Of a stretch of 64,000 bases of DNA, positions 42,265 through 51,615 are shown piece after piece. Every line of letters begins with the position of its first letter. The first letter of the stretch is position 1. The DNA comes from an uncultured Bacillota bacterium (lineage in GTDB: Bacteria; Bacillota_I; Bacilli_A; RFN20; CAG-826). The stretch spans positions 1-64,000 of the forward strand of contig CASFVT010000016.1 of the NCBI GenBank assembly GCA_949298195.1. Reading direction: 5' to 3'. A model generated the notes under the pieces. The model was given only the letters and a program-made list of their open reading frames with translations. It had not been told where the DNA came from and searched no databases. The translations under genes were made by a program, and so were the position numbers.

Positions 42265-43374
42265 ATGAGCATGAAAACCGGCATCGTCGGCCTTCCGAAC
42301 GTGGGGAAGTCGACCCTCTTCAATGCCATAACCAATTCCCACGTCCTCGCGGAGAACTACCCTTTCGCCACCATCGACCCGAACGAGGGAATCGTCAGCG
42401 TCCCCGATGAACGACTCGCCTACCTATCCTCCCTCTATTCCCCGAAGAAGACCACCTACGCGACTTTCACCTTCTACGACATCGCCGGTTTGGTTCGGGG
42501 AGCCTCGAAGGGCGAGGGACTCGGCAACCGCTTCCTGGCCGCCATCCGGGAATGCGATGCCATCGTCGAGGTGGTCCGCTGCTTCGAAAGCGAGGACATC
42601 GTCCACGTCGACGGGAAAATCGATCCAAGGCGCGACATCGAGACCATCGACCTCGAACTCGCGATGGCCGACCTCGAGACGGTCAACAACCGGATCGGGA
42701 AGCAGGAAATCCGGGCCCGGGTCGCCAAAGACAAGCAAGCCATCTACGAGATGCCCATCCTCACCGCCCTCAAAGCCGTTCTCGAAGAAGGCCTACCGGC
42801 CCGCCGGGCCAAGGGGCTAAGCGAGGAGCAGCTCGAATATGCCAGGAAGAGCCTCTTCCTCCTCACTCTCAAGCCGATACTCTACGTGGCCAACGTTTCG
42901 GACGAGGGATACCAAGGAATCGAGGACAACCCCCATTTCCGGGTCGTCGAGGAAATCGCGAAGGAAGAAAACACCATCGCCATCCCGGTCTCCTGCGCGA
43001 TCGAGTGCGAGATCAGCAAGCTTCCACCTGAAGAACGGGCCGAATTCCTCGAAAGCCTCGGGACGAAGGAAAGCGGCCTCGACCGTTTGGTCAAGGCTTC
43101 CTATTCCCTCCTCGATCTCGCGACCTTCTTCACGACCGGAAAGGACGAATGCCGGGCCTGGACCTTCAAGAAGGGAATGAAGGCCCCGGAATGCGCCGGG
43201 ATCATCCATAGCGACTTCGAGAAGGGCTTCATCCGGGCCGAGGTCACTTCCTATGACGACCTCCGCGAACTCGGGAGCGAGGAAGCGGTGAAGGAGAAGG
43301 GCAAACTCCGGCTCGAAGGCAAGGACTACGTGATGAAGGACGGGGACATCTGCTACTTCCGTTTCAACACATGA
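42265..43374 (+). CDS. ychF: Redox-regulated ATPase YchF (Obg family)
   Basis: P-loop protein that prefers ATP and binds ribosomes; it affects translation and oxidative-stress response. P-loop GLPNVGKST, switch region, [19 protein letters not shown], then a helical domain and the C-terminal TGS-like domain ending [11 protein letters not shown]. 369 residues from ATG 42265 (ATG 42271 is possible). A perfect TATAAT is at 42241-42246; the leader is about 12 bases and has no ribosome site. Overlaps ispF by 4 bases. Confidence 0.96.
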   Translation: MSMKTGIVGLPNVGKSTLFNAITNSHVLAENYPFATIDPNEGIVSVPDERLAYLSSLYSPKKTTYATFTFYDIAGLVRGASKGEGLGNRFLAAIRECDAIVEVVRCFESEDIVHVDGKIDPRRDIETIDLELAMADLETVNNRIGKQEIRARVAKDKQAIYEMPILTALKAVLEEGLPARRAKGLSEEQLEYARKSLFLLTLKPILYVANVSDEGYQGIEDNPHFRVVEEIAKEENTIAIPVSCAIECEISKLPPEERAEFLESLGTKESGLDRLVKASYSLLDLATFFTTGKDECRAWTFKKGMKAPECAGIIHSDFEKGFIRAEVTSYDDLRELGSEEAVKEKGKLRLEGKDYVMKDGDICYFRFNT

Positions 43375-43865
43375 AGGAATTCCGGATTGGATACGGTGAG
43401 GACATCCACGTCCTAGAAAAGGGCCGGAAGCTCGTCCTCGGGGGGATTGAGGTTCCCTCTTCGGTCGGCTCCCTCGCCCATAGCGACGGCGATTGCCTAT
43501 ACCATGCCATCGCCGACGCCCTCCTCGGGGCGGTCGGGGATCGTGACATCGGGCATCTCTTCCCCGACGACGACCCGGAGACCGAGGGAATCGACTCCTC
43601 GTTCATCCTCCTCGCGGCCGGGAAGAAAGCGGAGGATGCCGGTTACGTGGTAAGCAACCTCGATTGCCATTTGGCCCTTGAATGCCCGAAGGTCGGGCCC
43701 TATGTCGCGGCGATGAAGGCAAAGACCGCCGCCCTCCTCGAAATCGAAGAAAGCGACATCTCGATCAAAGCCGGTACCGAGGAAGGCCTCGGCCCCATCG
43801 GCGAAGGAAAGGCCGTCCGGGCAACCGCCGTCGTCTTGTTAGTGAGAAAGGAACAGCATGGATAA
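43371..43865 (+). CDS. ispF: 2-C-methyl-D-erythritol 2,4-cyclodiphosphate synthase
   Basis: Fifth enzyme of the MEP route to isoprenoids. IGYGEDIHVL (metal ligands Asp and His; most homologues have G-x-D-x-H), LAHSDGDCLYHAIADALLGA, and DIGHLFPD are present in 164 residues. Asp of the first motif is followed by Ile-His as usual, with Glu replacing the preceding Phe or Val. It is the only MEP gene in the window; MiaA needs the same isoprenoid precursor. Overlaps argS by 8 bases. Confidence 0.93.
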   Translation: MKEFRIGYGEDIHVLEKGRKLVLGGIEVPSSVGSLAHSDGDCLYHAIADALLGAVGDRDIGHLFPDDDPETEGIDSSFILLAAGKKAEDAGYVVSNLDCHLALECPKVGPYVAAMKAKTAALLEIEESDISIKAGTEEGLGPIGEGKAVRATAVVLLVRKEQHG

Positions 43866-45486
43866 CCAAACGCGTTTGAGAAAGGCCATTGCCGCCGCCC
43901 TGTCGGATCTCGGTCTCTCCATCGATGAAGAAAAAGTCCCGTTGGTCGAGAGCAAGGAGAAAAGCCATGGCGACTATGCCACCTCGATTGCCCTCAAATT
44001 GGCCAAGCCGGCCGGGAAAAGTCCCCTCGAGCTGGCCAATTCGATTGCCTCCTTATTGCCGAAGGAACTGGTCGAGCACTATGAGGTGGCCGGACCTGGC
44101 TTCATCAACTTCTTCCTCAAAAAAGAGGATTTAGAGGGGGTCATTGCGACAATTTTGAAGGAAGGCGCCCATTATGGCGACGGGCGGAAAAAGGGCAAGA
44201 AGGTCGACATCGAGTTCGTCTCGGCCAATCCGACCGGCGACCTCCACCTCGGCCACACCCGGGGGGCGGCCCTCGGGGACGCGACGGCCTCCCTCCTATC
44301 GAAAGCCGGTTACAAAGTCACCCGCGAGTACTACGTCAACGACTGCGGCAACCAAGTCCGCCACCTTGGCCTAAGTCTCTATGCCCGTTACCGGGAACTA
44401 TTCGGCTATCCCCTCGAACTCGGGGACGACGATTACCACGGGGAAGACCTCATCGAGATTGCCCGGGAAATCAAGGAAAAGAAAGGCGACTCCCTTTTGA
44501 ACGGCAGCGAGGAAGACCTCGCCTACTTCTCCCGTTACGGGGTCGATCGGGAACTGGGCAAGATCAAGGATGACCTCGCCGCCTTCGGGGTCCATTTCGA
44601 TGTCTTCAGTTACGAAAGCGACATCCGGAAGTCCGGGAAGATCGAGGAAGCCATCGCCTATTTCAAGGAAAACGGCCTGGCCTACGAGGACGGCGGGGCC
44701 CTCTACCTCAAGACCTCGGCCTACCTCGATGACAAGGACCGCCCGATTGTCAAAAAAGACGGGAGCTATACCTACTTCATGCCGGACATCGCCTACCATT
44801 ACGACAAGATCAGCCGCGGTTATGACCTCCTCATCGACATGCTGGGGGCCGATCACCACGGGTATCTCGCCCGGATGAAAAGCGCCCTCATGATGAAGGG
44901 CTATCCCGAAGACGTCCTCGAGTTCGGGCTCTACCAGATCGTCCGCGTCTACAAAGACGGCGCCGAGGTCAAGATGAGCAAGCGGACCGGGAAGGCGGTC
45001 GCCCACCGCGACCTCGTCGCCGAAGTCGGCAAGGATGCCGTCCGCTACTTCTTCAGCGAGCGGAGCGGGGATACCCATCTCGACTTCGACCTCGACCTCG
45101 CCCTCTCGAAGAGCAAGGAGAACCCGGTCTATTACTCCCAGTACGCTTATGCGCGCTGCCAAAGCGTCCTCCATCTCGCCGAGCCGATTTGCCCGGAACT
45201 CACCTTGGGGACCCTCGTCCTTCCCCTAGAAGGGGAAATCCTCAAGCATTTGGCCTCTTTCCCTGCTATGATAGAGGCCGCCGGCGAAGCCCGGGCCCCC
45301 TATAAGGTGGCCGGCTACGTCTACCGCCTGGCTTCCCTCATCCACGAGTACTACGCCTCGACGAGGATCATCGACCGGGAGAACGCCGTCTTGACCGCTT
45401 CCCGCCTCGCCCTCATCAAAGCCGCATCCATCGTGATCAAGGAAGGCCTGGGCATCCTCGGGGTCACGGCCCCGGAAAAAATGTAG
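43858..45486 (+). CDS. argS: Arginyl-tRNA synthetase
   Basis: Class I aminoacyl-tRNA synthetase, 542 residues. N-terminal additional domain for the tRNA D-loop, catalytic HLGH in FVSANPTGDLHLGHTRG (near residue 130), MSKRTGKA (near 373) and the DALR anticodon-binding domain at the C-terminus. It overlaps ispF and leads into rpoE with a 19-base gap containing AAAGGAG. Confidence 0.96.
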   Translation: MDNQTRLRKAIAAALSDLGLSIDEEKVPLVESKEKSHGDYATSIALKLAKPAGKSPLELANSIASLLPKELVEHYEVAGPGFINFFLKKEDLEGVIATILKEGAHYGDGRKKGKKVDIEFVSANPTGDLHLGHTRGAALGDATASLLSKAGYKVTREYYVNDCGNQVRHLGLSLYARYRELFGYPLELGDDDYHGEDLIEIAREIKEKKGDSLLNGSEEDLAYFSRYGVDRELGKIKDDLAAFGVHFDVFSYESDIRKSGKIEEAIAYFKENGLAYEDGGALYLKTSAYLDDKDRPIVKKDGSYTYFMPDIAYHYDKISRGYDLLIDMLGADHHGYLARMKSALMMKGYPEDVLEFGLYQIVRVYKDGAEVKMSKRTGKAVAHRDLVAEVGKDAVRYFFSERSGDTHLDFDLDLALSKSKENPVYYSQYAYARCQSVLHLAEPICPELTLGTLVLPLEGEILKHLASFPAMIEAAGEARAPYKVAGYVYRLASLIHEYYASTRIIDRENAVLTASRLALIKAASIVIKEGLGILGVTAPEKM

Positions 45487-45505
45487 AATCCCAAAGGAGA
45501 AAACC

Positions 45506-45925
45506 ATGAATACCGAAAAAAGCATGATCGATGCCGCCTACGAAGCCCTCGAGAAGCACGGTGGGGCCCTCACCTTCACCGATCTCGTGAACGAGGTGGC
45601 CGCCATCCTCGAGATGAGCGAAGAGGAAAAGCTCGCCCGCCTCGGTTCCCTTTATACCGATTTGACCCTCGACGGACGCTTCGTCGCCCTTACCGACAAC
45701 TTCTGGGACCTCCGCAAGAACCACACCTACGACAAGGTCCACATCGACTACAACGAAGTCTATAGCGAGGACGTCGAGGAAGAAGGCGAGGAAAAGGACA
45801 AGGAAGAGGAAGAAGGCGAGGAAGGCGAAGGCGAGGAAGATGACGGAAACGTCGAGGAAGAAGGCGAGGAAAAGACCGTTGCCCTCGACGAGGACGTCGC
45901 TTCCTTCGTCGGTCAGAACCAATAG
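45506..45925 (+). CDS. rpoE: RNA polymerase delta subunit
   Basis: Firmicute-specific RNA polymerase subunit that favours recycling and promoter selectivity. The N-terminal HARE-HTH fold (SMIDAAYEALEKHGGALTFT to about residue 85) is followed by a disordered tail of mostly Glu, Asp, Gly and Lys, as expected. 139 residues is a little short of B. subtilis delta (173). The acidic tail is encoded by GAA/GAG-rich repeats, a possible hot spot for length change. Confidence 0.92.
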   Translation: MNTEKSMIDAAYEALEKHGGALTFTDLVNEVAAILEMSEEEKLARLGSLYTDLTLDGRFVALTDNFWDLRKNHTYDKVHIDYNEVYSEDVEEEGEEKDKEEEEGEEGEGEEDDGNVEEEGEEKTVALDEDVASFVGQNQ

Positions 45926-45961
45926 GCTGCGTTCCATTTGATATATTCCAAGGAGGTCAAA

Positions 45962-46840
45962 ATGGAAAACAAATACAATCTCCCCAACTACGTGAGCATG
46001 ACCGAGATGCTCAGGAAGGCCCAGGCCGGCCACTACGCGGTCGGGCAGTTCAACATCAACAACCTCGAATGGGTGAGTGCCATCCTCGACACCTGCCAGG
46101 AACTCAAGGCCCCGGTCATCCTCGGGGTGAGCAAGGGAGCCTGCACCTACATGGGCGGCCACCACGTCGTCGTCGACATGGTCCTTGCCTACATGCACGA
46201 CAACCACATCAGCATCCCGGTGGCCATCCACGTCGACCACGGCCCGACCTTCGAGTGGTGCAAATCCGCCATCGACGCCGGCTATAGCTCGGTGATGATC
46301 GACGGGAGCCACTTCCCCCTCGAGGAGAACATCGCCCTCGTCAAGAAAGTCGTCGAATACGCCCATCCCCGCGGCGTCTCGGTCGAGGCCGAACTCGGCC
46401 GCGTCGGTGGGCAGGAAGACGAAGTCGTGGCCGAGAGCATGTACGCGGTCCCCTCCGAGTGCGTCCGCCTCGTGAAGGAGACCGGCATCGATTGCCTTGC
46501 CCCGGCCCTCGGCTCGGTCCATGGGCCCTACCATGGCGAGCCGAAACTCGGCTTTGACGAGATGGAGGAAATCCATGACCTCGTCGGCATCCCCCTCGTC
46601 CTCCATGGCGGGAGCGGCATCCCCGACGAGCAGATCCGGAAGGCCATCGACCGCGGGACTTGCAAGATCAACGTCAACACCGAGTGCCAGCAGTATTGGA
46701 CGAGGGTCGTCCGCGAAGTGCTCAAAAACGACGAGAAGGTCTATGACCCGCGCCACATCATCGGGCCGGGGAAGAAGGGCATTGCCCAAACGGTCCGCGA
46801 ACACTGCGAGGTGTTTGGCTGCATCGGCAAGGCCGAATAA
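45962..46840 (+). CDS. fba: Class II fructose-bisphosphate aldolase
   Basis: Zinc enzyme of glycolysis that splits fructose-1,6-bisphosphate. Zinc ligands lie in HVDHGPTFE and in the [14 protein letters not shown] loop; [11 protein letters not shown] is the flexible active-site loop. 292 residues from ATG 45962, directly after AAGGAGG; 24 upstream bases in frame were rejected. rpoE-fba proximity is a Bacilli trait (pyrG is missing between them). Own terminator follows. Confidence 0.96.
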   Translation: MENKYNLPNYVSMTEMLRKAQAGHYAVGQFNINNLEWVSAILDTCQELKAPVILGVSKGACTYMGGHHVVVDMVLAYMHDNHISIPVAIHVDHGPTFEWCKSAIDAGYSSVMIDGSHFPLEENIALVKKVVEYAHPRGVSVEAELGRVGGQEDEVVAESMYAVPSECVRLVKETGIDCLAPALGSVHGPYHGEPKLGFDEMEEIHDLVGIPLVLHGGSGIPDEQIRKAIDRGTCKINVNTECQQYWTRVVREVLKNDEKVYDPRHIIGPGKKGIAQTVREHCEVFGCIGKAE

Positions 46841-46858
46841 GTTTGCATCGTAACGCAA

Positions 46859-46883
46859 GGGACGGGCACTCCCCGTCCCTTTT
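46859..46883 (+). terminator. Rho-independent terminator of fba
   Basis: GGGACGGG (46859-46866) pairs with the CCCGTCCC region (46872-46879), followed by TTTT. Confidence 0.85.
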
Positions 46884-46912
46884 GTCTTAGAATTCGGGAG
46901 GAGGTTTCACCA

Positions 46913-47707
46913 ATGGACATCAAGAAGGCCCTCGTGGACATGGAAAAGACGGCTCGTGAGGCCGGCAAACTCATCCTCGAGATATACGAGACCGATTTCG
47001 CGGTGGAGGTCAAAAGCGACGATAGCCCGGTTACCGCGGCCGACAAGACAAGCGATGCCTTCATCAGGGAACGGCTTTCTTCCCTTTACCCGGAAGCCGC
47101 CTTCCTCACCGAGGAAAGCGGGGACGACCCCTCGCGTCTAAAGAAAGAGTGGGTCTACATCGTCGATCCCCTCGACGGCACGAGCGACTTCGTGAACCAC
47201 GACGGGGAGTTCGCCGTCCTCATCGCCCTCGTCCACTTCCACGAGGTCGTCGCCGGGGTCATTTACTCCCCGACCCTCGATCTTCTCTACTCGGCCATCC
47301 GGGGCGAGGGGGCCTATAAGGAAACGGGTGGCAAGAAGGAGAGGATCCACGTTTCCGACCGGGTGGGGAATTCCCTCCGCTTGCTTATATCGAAGACCCA
47401 TTTCAACGAGAAGGAGAAAGACTACATCGCAGCCCGGAAGTCGGCTTTCACGAGCATCGAACCCCGCGGGGCAGCCATCAAGTTCGGCCTCATCGCCGAG
47501 GGGAAGGCCGATGTCTCCTACCGTTTCTCGCCCTTTACCAAGGAATGGGACGTCGCCCCGGGGAGTCTCATCCTCGAAGAGGCCGGGGGCTACATGCTGA
47601 AGCCGGACGGAACCGCCTATTCATTCAACCGCCCCGACGTCTATAACCGGGAAGGGTATTTCCTTCTAAACAAGAAGGAAAACCTCGACCTCCCAATCGA
47701 CGGATAG
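46913..47707 (+). CDS. Inositol monophosphatase-family phosphatase, CysQ-like
   Basis: 264 residues with the IMPase metal motifs: EES (in FLTEESGDD), DPLDGTSDF and WDVAPGSLILEEAGG. The order and spacing resemble CysQ, the 3'(2'),5'-bisphosphate nucleotidase that removes pAp; an inositol or fructose-1,6-bisphosphatase role is possible, notable as it follows fba. Ribosome site GGAGGAGG precedes the ATG. Confidence 0.88.
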   Translation: MDIKKALVDMEKTAREAGKLILEIYETDFAVEVKSDDSPVTAADKTSDAFIRERLSSLYPEAAFLTEESGDDPSRLKKEWVYIVDPLDGTSDFVNHDGEFAVLIALVHFHEVVAGVIYSPTLDLLYSAIRGEGAYKETGGKKERIHVSDRVGNSLRLLISKTHFNEKEKDYIAARKSAFTSIEPRGAAIKFGLIAEGKADVSYRFSPFTKEWDVAPGSLILEEAGGYMLKPDGTAYSFNRPDVYNREGYFLLNKKENLDLPIDG

Positions 47708-47764
47708 TTGATGAACCCAGCTGCCCAATCGGGTATATTTAGGTCAGAAAGGAAGTAAAGAAAC

Positions 47765-47989
47765 ATGACTTGGTTCAACAAGCAATCCCGCATCGTCCAA
47801 TTGATCCTCCTCCTCATCCCGGTCGTCAACTGGGTCGTTGAGATCTTCGTCCGGGTGACCGCGATCATCGAGAAGCCGACTCTTCGGAACCTCATCGGGC
47901 TCCTCCTCGGGGTCATCCTCGGCTTTGCCTTTGGTTGGGTCGACTTCATCTGGGTTCTCATCTTCAACCACCTCTTCCTCTGCAAGTAG
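47765..47989 (+). CDS. Small membrane protein, unknown function
   Basis: 74 residues with two hydrophobic stretches (about 11-32 and 44-70) and a basic middle (KPTLRN). Not recognised. The ribosome site AAAGGAAG and a TATATT box upstream support a real gene. Its stop touches the next start (TAG then ATG), so the two small proteins are made together and may interact. Confidence 0.65.
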   Translation: MTWFNKQSRIVQLILLLIPVVNWVVEIFVRVTAIIEKPTLRNLIGLLLGVILGFAFGWVDFIWVLIFNHLFLCK

Positions 47990-48301
47990 ATGAGCGAAGG
48001 GGAAAAGAGCTTCAGGGAGGCCCTGTTAAGCCTCCCGTTCTGGGCCAAAATCGTCCTTTGCCTAGCCGATTTCGTCTACGGCATCGAACGTTCGATCGAG
48101 GCCTATAGGGCCAAGAACGTGCTAGCCCTCGTCGTCTCGATCGTCTGGATCTTCGTCTATCCGGCCAACCTGATTGTCGATCTCGTCTATCTCCTCCTCA
48201 AGGGGAGATGGCTCTCGATTCTCGAGCTCTTCGCCGAGGCGGGGAATGTCGACACCCACGGGGCCATCGAGGTAGAAGTGAAGGAAAAGGATGGGAATTG
48301 A
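47990..48301 (+). CDS. Small membrane protein, unknown function
   Basis: 103 residues. Two predicted membrane helices (about 17-35 and 43-70) and an acidic C-terminal tail. Not recognised. It begins directly after the preceding stop without a separate ribosome site of its own, which indicates re-initiation. It shares the hydrophobic-basic-hydrophobic layout of its neighbour and may be a diverged duplicate. Confidence 0.62.
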   Translation: MSEGEKSFREALLSLPFWAKIVLCLADFVYGIERSIEAYRAKNVLALVVSIVWIFVYPANLIVDLVYLLLKGRWLSILELFAEAGNVDTHGAIEVEVKEKDGN

Positions 48302-48328
48302 CCCGCAAAACGGGGACATTCATGACAA

Positions 48329-48355
48329 AAGCGAGGCTTAGACGGCCTCGCTTTC
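48329..48355 (+). terminator. Terminator of the small membrane protein pair
   Basis: GCGAGGC (48331-48337) and GCCTCGC (48345-48351), followed by T-rich sequence. It overlaps the last codons of the convergent Nfu-type gene. Confidence 0.75.
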
Positions 48356-48652
48356 CTTTTTCGATTGAAGGGCCTTTTCCTTTTTGGCCCGGTATTTTTC
48401 CAAGACGTCTATCGGGGCTTTGTCGCTTGAGAGGACCCGGACGACACCGGGGACTTCTTCCATGAGGATGATCTCGACCCCGGCCGAGATGTCCGCGTCG
48501 GCGTAGAGGCAGCCGGCGCAGGCCCCGTTCATTTCGACGTAGACGGTCCCGTCCTTTTCCCCGACGTAGGAGATGTCACCGCCCTCGCGCTGCATGAAGG
48601 GGCGGATCTTGTCGAGGACGGTCTCGATTTGACGGTCCAATTCTTCGCTCAT
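48338..48652 (-). CDS. Nfu/NifU C-terminal-domain Fe-S carrier
   Basis: 104 residues matching the NifU C-terminal domain: IRPFMQREGGDISYVG and the cluster ligands in GACAGCLYADADI (CxxC). Such proteins receive a [4Fe-4S] cluster from the SUF scaffold and pass it to targets. Members of this family are usually about 75-80 residues; here a charged Lys/Glu tail of about 20 residues is added. Functional link to sufB, MiaB and ferredoxin is likely. Confidence 0.9.
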   Translation of the reverse strand: MSEELDRQIETVLDKIRPFMQREGGDISYVGEKDGTVYVEMNGACAGCLYADADISAGVEIILMEEVPGVVRVLSSDKAPIDVLEKYRAKKEKALQSKKESEAV

Positions 48653-48737
48653 ACCGGACGTATTTTAGTGAGGGGGGAGAGACTAGACAAGAAAAGCGGC
48701 TCGAAAGGGATTTATAATCGCGGGTAGGAGAAACGAC

Positions 48738-50453
48738 ATGGAAAAGGAAACCCCCTCATACGAAGAATGGGAAGCGGTGAAGATGAAGCCGTCTTCCTAC
48801 CTCAAGAAGATCGACAAGGCCATCAAGGGCCTTGAGGAAGCCGCTTCGGCCAAAGACGCCATCCGGGCAGTCAAGGCCTATTCGAAGGCAATGGACAAGG
48901 TACTCGACGATTTCGGGACGGTTTCCCTTGCTTACACCCTCGATACCCGGGACGAGGAGAATGGGAAAAACCAGAAAGCGGTCGATGCGGCCACCCCGCT
49001 CGTCCAGGAAGCCTCCCTCCCCTATGCCCGGGCCCTCCTCTCCTCGCCCTACAAAGACGAGATCGAGGCCAGGTTCGGTTCCCATTACCTCACGATGCTC
49101 GAATACCAGCTCAAGGGCTTCTCGCCGGAAGTGGTCGCCCTCTCCCAGAAGGAGAACGAGCTGGGCAGCCGTTACGATGCGGTGAAAAGCCAAGCCGTCG
49201 TCCACTTCGAGGGCCGGGATTACGGCCTTGGCCAAATCGGGGCCTTCTATGGCGACAAGGACAGGAACAGGCGAAAGGCGGCCCAAGATGCCGCGATTGC
49301 CGCGGTGAACCAAATCGCCCCGGAACTCGAGGACATCTTCGACGAACTGGTGAAGATCAGGAACGAAAAAGCCCACCTCCTCGGCTTCGATAGCTATAGC
49401 GACCTCTCCTACTATCTGATGGGCCGTTACGACTATGGTCGGAGGGAGGTCTCTTCCTACCGCGAAGCCATCCATGAGGTCGTGACCCCCCTCGCCGAGA
49501 AGATTGCCCGGGAGGAAGCCCGGGCCCTGGGCCTCAAACGCCTCTCCTACGAAGACCTCGAGGTGTATTACCCCGACGGGAACCCCCTTCCGCGGGGGAG
49601 CACCGAGGAGAAGGTGGACAACGCCAGGAAGATGTATGGAGCCCTCTCCGCGGAGACGGGTCGTTTCTTCGACTTCATGGTGGAAAAGCACCTCCTCTTC
49701 CTCGAGGCGAAGCCCGGCAAGGCCCTCGGGGGTTACATGAACTACTTGCCTCTCAAGAAATGCCCGGTCATCTTCTCGAACTTCAACGGCACTTCTGGGG
49801 ACATCGACGTCTTGACCCACGAATTCGGGCACGCCTTCCAAAGTTACCTTGCCCGGAACATCAAGCTGCCCGATTACCGGTGCCCGACGATGGACGGGGC
49901 GGAGATCGATTCGATGGCCATGGAGTTCTTCGCCTGGCCCTACATGGACCTCTTCTTCGACGAACCCGACAAATACCGTTACCAGCATCTTGCCAGCGCG
50001 ATTCTCTTCCTCCCCTACGGGGTCACGGTCGACGAGTGGCAGCATTGGGTCTACGATCACCCGGAGGTCGGCAAGGCCGAACGCCGGGCGGCCTGGAAGG
50101 AGATCGAGGCCAAGTACACCCCCTACAAGAGCCGGGCCTACGAAGGGGCCGGTTACCTAGGGGAAGGGCTCCGCTGGATCATGCAGGGGCACGTCTATTC
50201 CTCGCCGTTCTACTACATCGACTACACCTTGGCCCAGGTGGTGGCCTTCGAGTTCCTCGCCCTCGATCAGAAGGACCACGAACGGGCCTGGCGGAAATAC
50301 GTCCGGCTTGGCAGCCTCGGCGGGAAGTACCCCTTCCAGCACCTCCTCAAGAAGGCCGGCCTCCGTTCGCCTCTCGAGGAAGGCGCCCTCAAAAAGATCG
50401 TCACCCCGGTCAAGCGAATCCTCAAAATCGAGGAAGAGAAGGCCTATCGATGA
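48738..50453 (+). CDS. pepF: Oligoendopeptidase F-type metallopeptidase (M3 family)
   Basis: Cytoplasmic zinc peptidase that trims oligopeptides. The zinc motif HEFGHAF starts at residue 361 (His361, Glu362, His365) with the third ligand Glu in the following helix (MDGAEIDSMAMEFFAW). 571 residues, typical for the short PepF group. AGGAG precedes the ATG at 48738, and a perfect TATAAT at 48713-48718 marks the -10 box. Confidence 0.93.
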   Translation: MEKETPSYEEWEAVKMKPSSYLKKIDKAIKGLEEAASAKDAIRAVKAYSKAMDKVLDDFGTVSLAYTLDTRDEENGKNQKAVDAATPLVQEASLPYARALLSSPYKDEIEARFGSHYLTMLEYQLKGFSPEVVALSQKENELGSRYDAVKSQAVVHFEGRDYGLGQIGAFYGDKDRNRRKAAQDAAIAAVNQIAPELEDIFDELVKIRNEKAHLLGFDSYSDLSYYLMGRYDYGRREVSSYREAIHEVVTPLAEKIAREEARALGLKRLSYEDLEVYYPDGNPLPRGSTEEKVDNARKMYGALSAETGRFFDFMVEKHLLFLEAKPGKALGGYMNYLPLKKCPVIFSNFNGTSGDIDVLTHEFGHAFQSYLARNIKLPDYRCPTMDGAEIDSMAMEFFAWPYMDLFFDEPDKYRYQHLASAILFLPYGVTVDEWQHWVYDHPEVGKAERRAAWKEIEAKYTPYKSRAYEGAGYLGEGLRWIMQGHVYSSPFYYIDYTLAQVVAFEFLALDQKDHERAWRKYVRLGSLGGKYPFQHLLKKAGLRSPLEEGALKKIVTPVKRILKIEEEKAYR

Positions 50454-50464
50454 GTCTTTCCCTT

Positions 50465-50505
50465 GCAAAACAGACTTCTTTTCTTGGGAAAAAGAAGTGT
50501 TTTGC
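50465..50505 (+). terminator. Long inverted repeat after pepF
   Basis: GCAAAAC (50465-50471) and ACTTCTTTT (50474-50482) pair with AAAAGAAGT (50490-50498) and GTTTTGC (50499-50505); only a two-base bulge interrupts 16 pairs. There is no clear U-tract, so it may end transcription weakly or protect the pepF mRNA 3' end. Confidence 0.55.
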
Positions 50506-50530
50506 CTAGGAAGGGAACTCGTGGTATAAA
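50502..50530 (+). promoter_or_regulatory. Predicted promoter of the DUF368 gene
   Basis: TTGCCT (50502-50507), 17 bases, TATAAA (50525-50530). The -35 box overlaps the right arm of the preceding inverted repeat. The start codon is 12 bases past the -10 box. Confidence 0.58.
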
Positions 50531-50542
50531 ACGGCGGTCAAC

Positions 50543-51520
50543 ATGGAAGAAACGGACAAGGAAGCGGTAGGCGGGGAAGTCTCACTCGCCTACAAGGACA
50601 AAAAGGAGTGGCTAAAAGCCACGGTCCTCGGCTTTTTCATCGGCCTCGCGGTCATCGTTCCCGGCGTCTCGGGATCGGCCGTGGCCATCATGATGAAGCT
50701 CTATGAGCGGCTCCTCCACGCCATGTCCTCGCTTCTCAAGAGCTTCAAGACCGCCTTCCTCTTCCTCCTACCGATCCTCATCGGGGCGGTGGTGGGCTTC
50801 GGGCTCGGCTTCCTGGCCGTCAAAGCCCTTCTCGAGTTGATCCCGTTTGCCATCATCCTCTTCTTCGGTGGCCTCATGCTCGGGGCCTACCCGTCGATTT
50901 ACGATGAATGGAAGGGTGACGGGCACACTCCCTGGCGGGTCGTTCTCTTCGTTTTTGGCATCCTCGTTCCCCTCGCCATGGCCCTCCTTTCGAGTTTCTT
51001 CCGGGAAGGGAGCCTCGACCTAGGCAACCTTTCTTGGTACCACTATGTGCTCTACCTTTTCCTCGGCTTCCTCATGGCCATCACCCAACTCGTCCCCGGC
51101 CTTTCGGCGACGGCCCTCCTCATGGCCGTCGGGACATATACCCCCCTCATGGATTCGGTGAGTCTCACCTATTGGGGGGAAAATCCCATGGTCTTCCTCG
51201 TCTACGGTTGCCTCGCGGTCGGTTTCCTCCTCGGCCTCTTCCTCGTTTCCAAGGCCATCGGTTACCTCCTCAAGCGGTGGAGGGCGGCCGCCTTCCACCT
51301 CATCGGGGGGCTTTCCCTCGGCTCGATCGCCGCGATGCTCCTTTCCCCGGAAACCTTCGAGGTCTATTTCTCCTGGTCGAAGGAAGGAATCGACGGTCTC
51401 GACCTCGGTCTCGGAATCGGGCTCTTCTTCCTCGGGACCGTCCTCTCCTTCCTCCTTTACCGCTTCGAGAAAAGGAAGGGAGAGGGTAGCGGCGCGATGG
51501 GCGGGACGCCGGCCTCCTGA
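50543..51520 (+). CDS. DUF368 membrane protein (PopT-type undecaprenyl-phosphate translocase)
   Basis: 325 residues with 8-9 membrane helices and the two internally repeated motifs VIVPGVSGSAVAIMM and QLVPGLSATALLMAVGTY. DUF368 proteins (PopT) and DedA proteins (UptA) have been shown to recycle the lipid carrier undecaprenyl phosphate across the membrane for wall polymer synthesis. That function is assigned by family. The start has little leader and only a weak ribosome site. Confidence 0.9.
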   Translation: MEETDKEAVGGEVSLAYKDKKEWLKATVLGFFIGLAVIVPGVSGSAVAIMMKLYERLLHAMSSLLKSFKTAFLFLLPILIGAVVGFGLGFLAVKALLELIPFAIILFFGGLMLGAYPSIYDEWKGDGHTPWRVVLFVFGILVPLAMALLSSFFREGSLDLGNLSWYHYVLYLFLGFLMAITQLVPGLSATALLMAVGTYTPLMDSVSLTYWGENPMVFLVYGCLAVGFLLGLFLVSKAIGYLLKRWRAAAFHLIGGLSLGSIAAMLLSPETFEVYFSWSKEGIDGLDLGLGIGLFFLGTVLSFLLYRFEKRKGEGSGAMGGTPAS

Positions 51521-51615
51521 TCCCCCTTGGTCGTTTTCCTGCGCATTGCTAGATATTGCGTGCATCGGTGGGAGCCTTCACCCGGCTCGGATATACTCAT
51601 CTGGAGGTATTCGAC

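Noticed and set aside
45782-45870. GAA/GAG-rich repetitive stretch as a satellite-like repeat
   Set aside because: It is the normal acidic tail of the delta subunit.
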